Below, piece by piece: positions 6,744 to 7,165 of a DNA stretch of 7,165 bases (positions are counted from its first letter, which is position 1; the number at the start of each line of letters is the position of its first letter). Below the pieces are notes generated by a model. It was given only the letters and a program-made list of their open reading frames with translations, was not told the origin of the DNA and made no database searches. This DNA comes from an uncultured Planctomycetota bacterium (GTDB taxonomy: Bacteria > Planctomycetota > Phycisphaerae > Sedimentisphaerales > Anaerobacaceae): contig CAIYOL010000279.1 in NCBI GenBank assembly GCA_903927855.1, forward strand, positions 1-7,165, given 5' to 3'. Position numbers and translations under genes: made by a program.

Positions 6744-6772
6744 TTGGGGTATCATATTAAGGACGATAAATT
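6744..6772 (+). promoter_or_regulatory. Weak candidate promoter upstream of nadB
   Basis: TTGGGG (6744-6749), a 17-bp spacer and TAAATT (6767-6772) each match consensus at four of six positions, with a start near 6779. The bioD-nadB gap shows no terminator hairpin, so nadB may simply be read through from bioD. This element is the best candidate for an independent start but is weak. Confidence 0.25.
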
Positions 6773-6798
6773 ATTTACTGCCTTTTGAAAGTTAAATT

Positions 6799-7165
6799 AT
6801 GGTCGGCTCACAGGAATTCAGACGCTATCTGGTAAATGTCGATTCCGCCACAACTGGCCAGCTTTTCACCGATTGTCTGATGATTGGAGCGGGCATCGCA
6901 GGCCTCCGCGCCGCCATCGAAGCAGCGCAGCGCTGCAGCGTCATCATCCTCTGCAAGGATTCCCTGCAGGAGAGCAACACATGGAAGGCCCAGGGCGGTA
7001 TCGCCGCGGTGCTGAATAAAACAGATACATTCGAATCACATATAGCCGACACGATTAACACAGGTTGTGGCTTATGCAGTGAAGAAATAGTCGATTTAGT
7101 TGTTCGCCAGGGTCCGGAGCTTATCCAGCAGTTGATTCAATGGGGCGCCGAGTTTGATTTGACCA
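6799..7165 (+). CDS. nadB: L-aspartate oxidase, N-terminal part (cut by the window end)
   Basis: NadB oxidises L-aspartate to iminoaspartate, which NadA then condenses to quinolinate in de novo NAD synthesis. The visible 122 residues hold the FAD-binding dinucleotide fold with MIGAGIAGLRAAIEAA (28-43), the ESNTWKAQGGIAAVL block (58-72) in which the succinate-dehydrogenase/NadB family contacts FAD, and TGCGLCSEEIVDLVV after it. The AQGGIAAVL and GLCSEE style favours NadB over the fumarate reductase or succinate dehydrogenase flavoprotein. About 25 residues precede the FAD fold (RRYLVNVDS...FTDCL), longer than in E. coli, a feature I recall from Planctomycetota and related NadB proteins. The ATG at 6799 has only a weak GAAAG (6787-6791) upstream. 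Confidence 0.93.
   Translation, partial: MVGSQEFRRYLVNVDSATTGQLFTDCLMIGAGIAGLRAAIEAAQRCSVIILCKDSLQESNTWKAQGGIAAVLNKTDTFESHIADTINTGCGLCSEEIVDLVVRQGPELIQQLIQWGAEFDLT

Noticed and set aside
6767..6777. TAAATTATTTA 11-bp palindrome upstream of nadB
   Set aside because: It is a short, pure A/T dyad of the sort expected by chance in an AT-rich spacer.
6783..6794. TTTTGAAAGTTA upstream of nadB, also found on the minus strand at 5928-5939 in the pcm promoter
   Set aside because: A shared 12-mer is expected a few times by chance in a window this size. The nadB copy has no -10 box at the right distance before the start codon.

Overview
The window is ordinary bacterial chromosome: five complete protein genes, two cut by the window edges, and four short intergenic regions. 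No rRNA, tRNA, CRISPR array or mobile element was recognised. The protein styles (the NadB N-terminus, the KimA-like permease and the kinase-type 4-helix sensor head) suggest an environmental Planctomycetota, perhaps a Phycisphaerae-like lineage. That assignment is from memory of the families and is only moderately to weakly supported.

Left part (1-2916, plus strand). A short open tail (1-60), possibly the recognition helix of an NtrC/Fis-type regulator, is followed by a near-consensus sigma70 promoter (64-92). A perfect 17-bp palindrome lies in its spacer and covers most of the -10 box. The promoter drives a two-gene unit: a membrane protein shaped like the input half of a histidine kinase but with no kinase (140-916), then 5 nt later a 664-aa APC-superfamily permease (922-2916). 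The permease resembles the Bacillus KimA potassium importer and keeps the residues I recall as its K+ ligands. A potassium-uptake module with its own membrane sensor-like partner is the most interesting reading of the window.

Middle part (3033-5816, minus strand). pcm (protein-L-isoaspartate methyltransferase) and recG (branched-DNA helicase) lie 15 nt apart, head to tail, probably as one transcript. recG converges on the permease gene across a 116-bp gap with no recognisable terminator.

Right part (5817-7165). A 156-bp divergent region separates pcm from bioD (dethiobiotin synthetase). It holds two promoter candidates on opposite strands that overlap each other and are framed by an imperfect 15-bp inverted repeat. 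bioD is followed 85 nt later by the 5' part of nadB (L-aspartate oxidase, first step of NAD synthesis), which runs off the window.

By eye, the left unit is clearly more AT-rich than the recG-to-nadB part. The break falls in the convergent gap.
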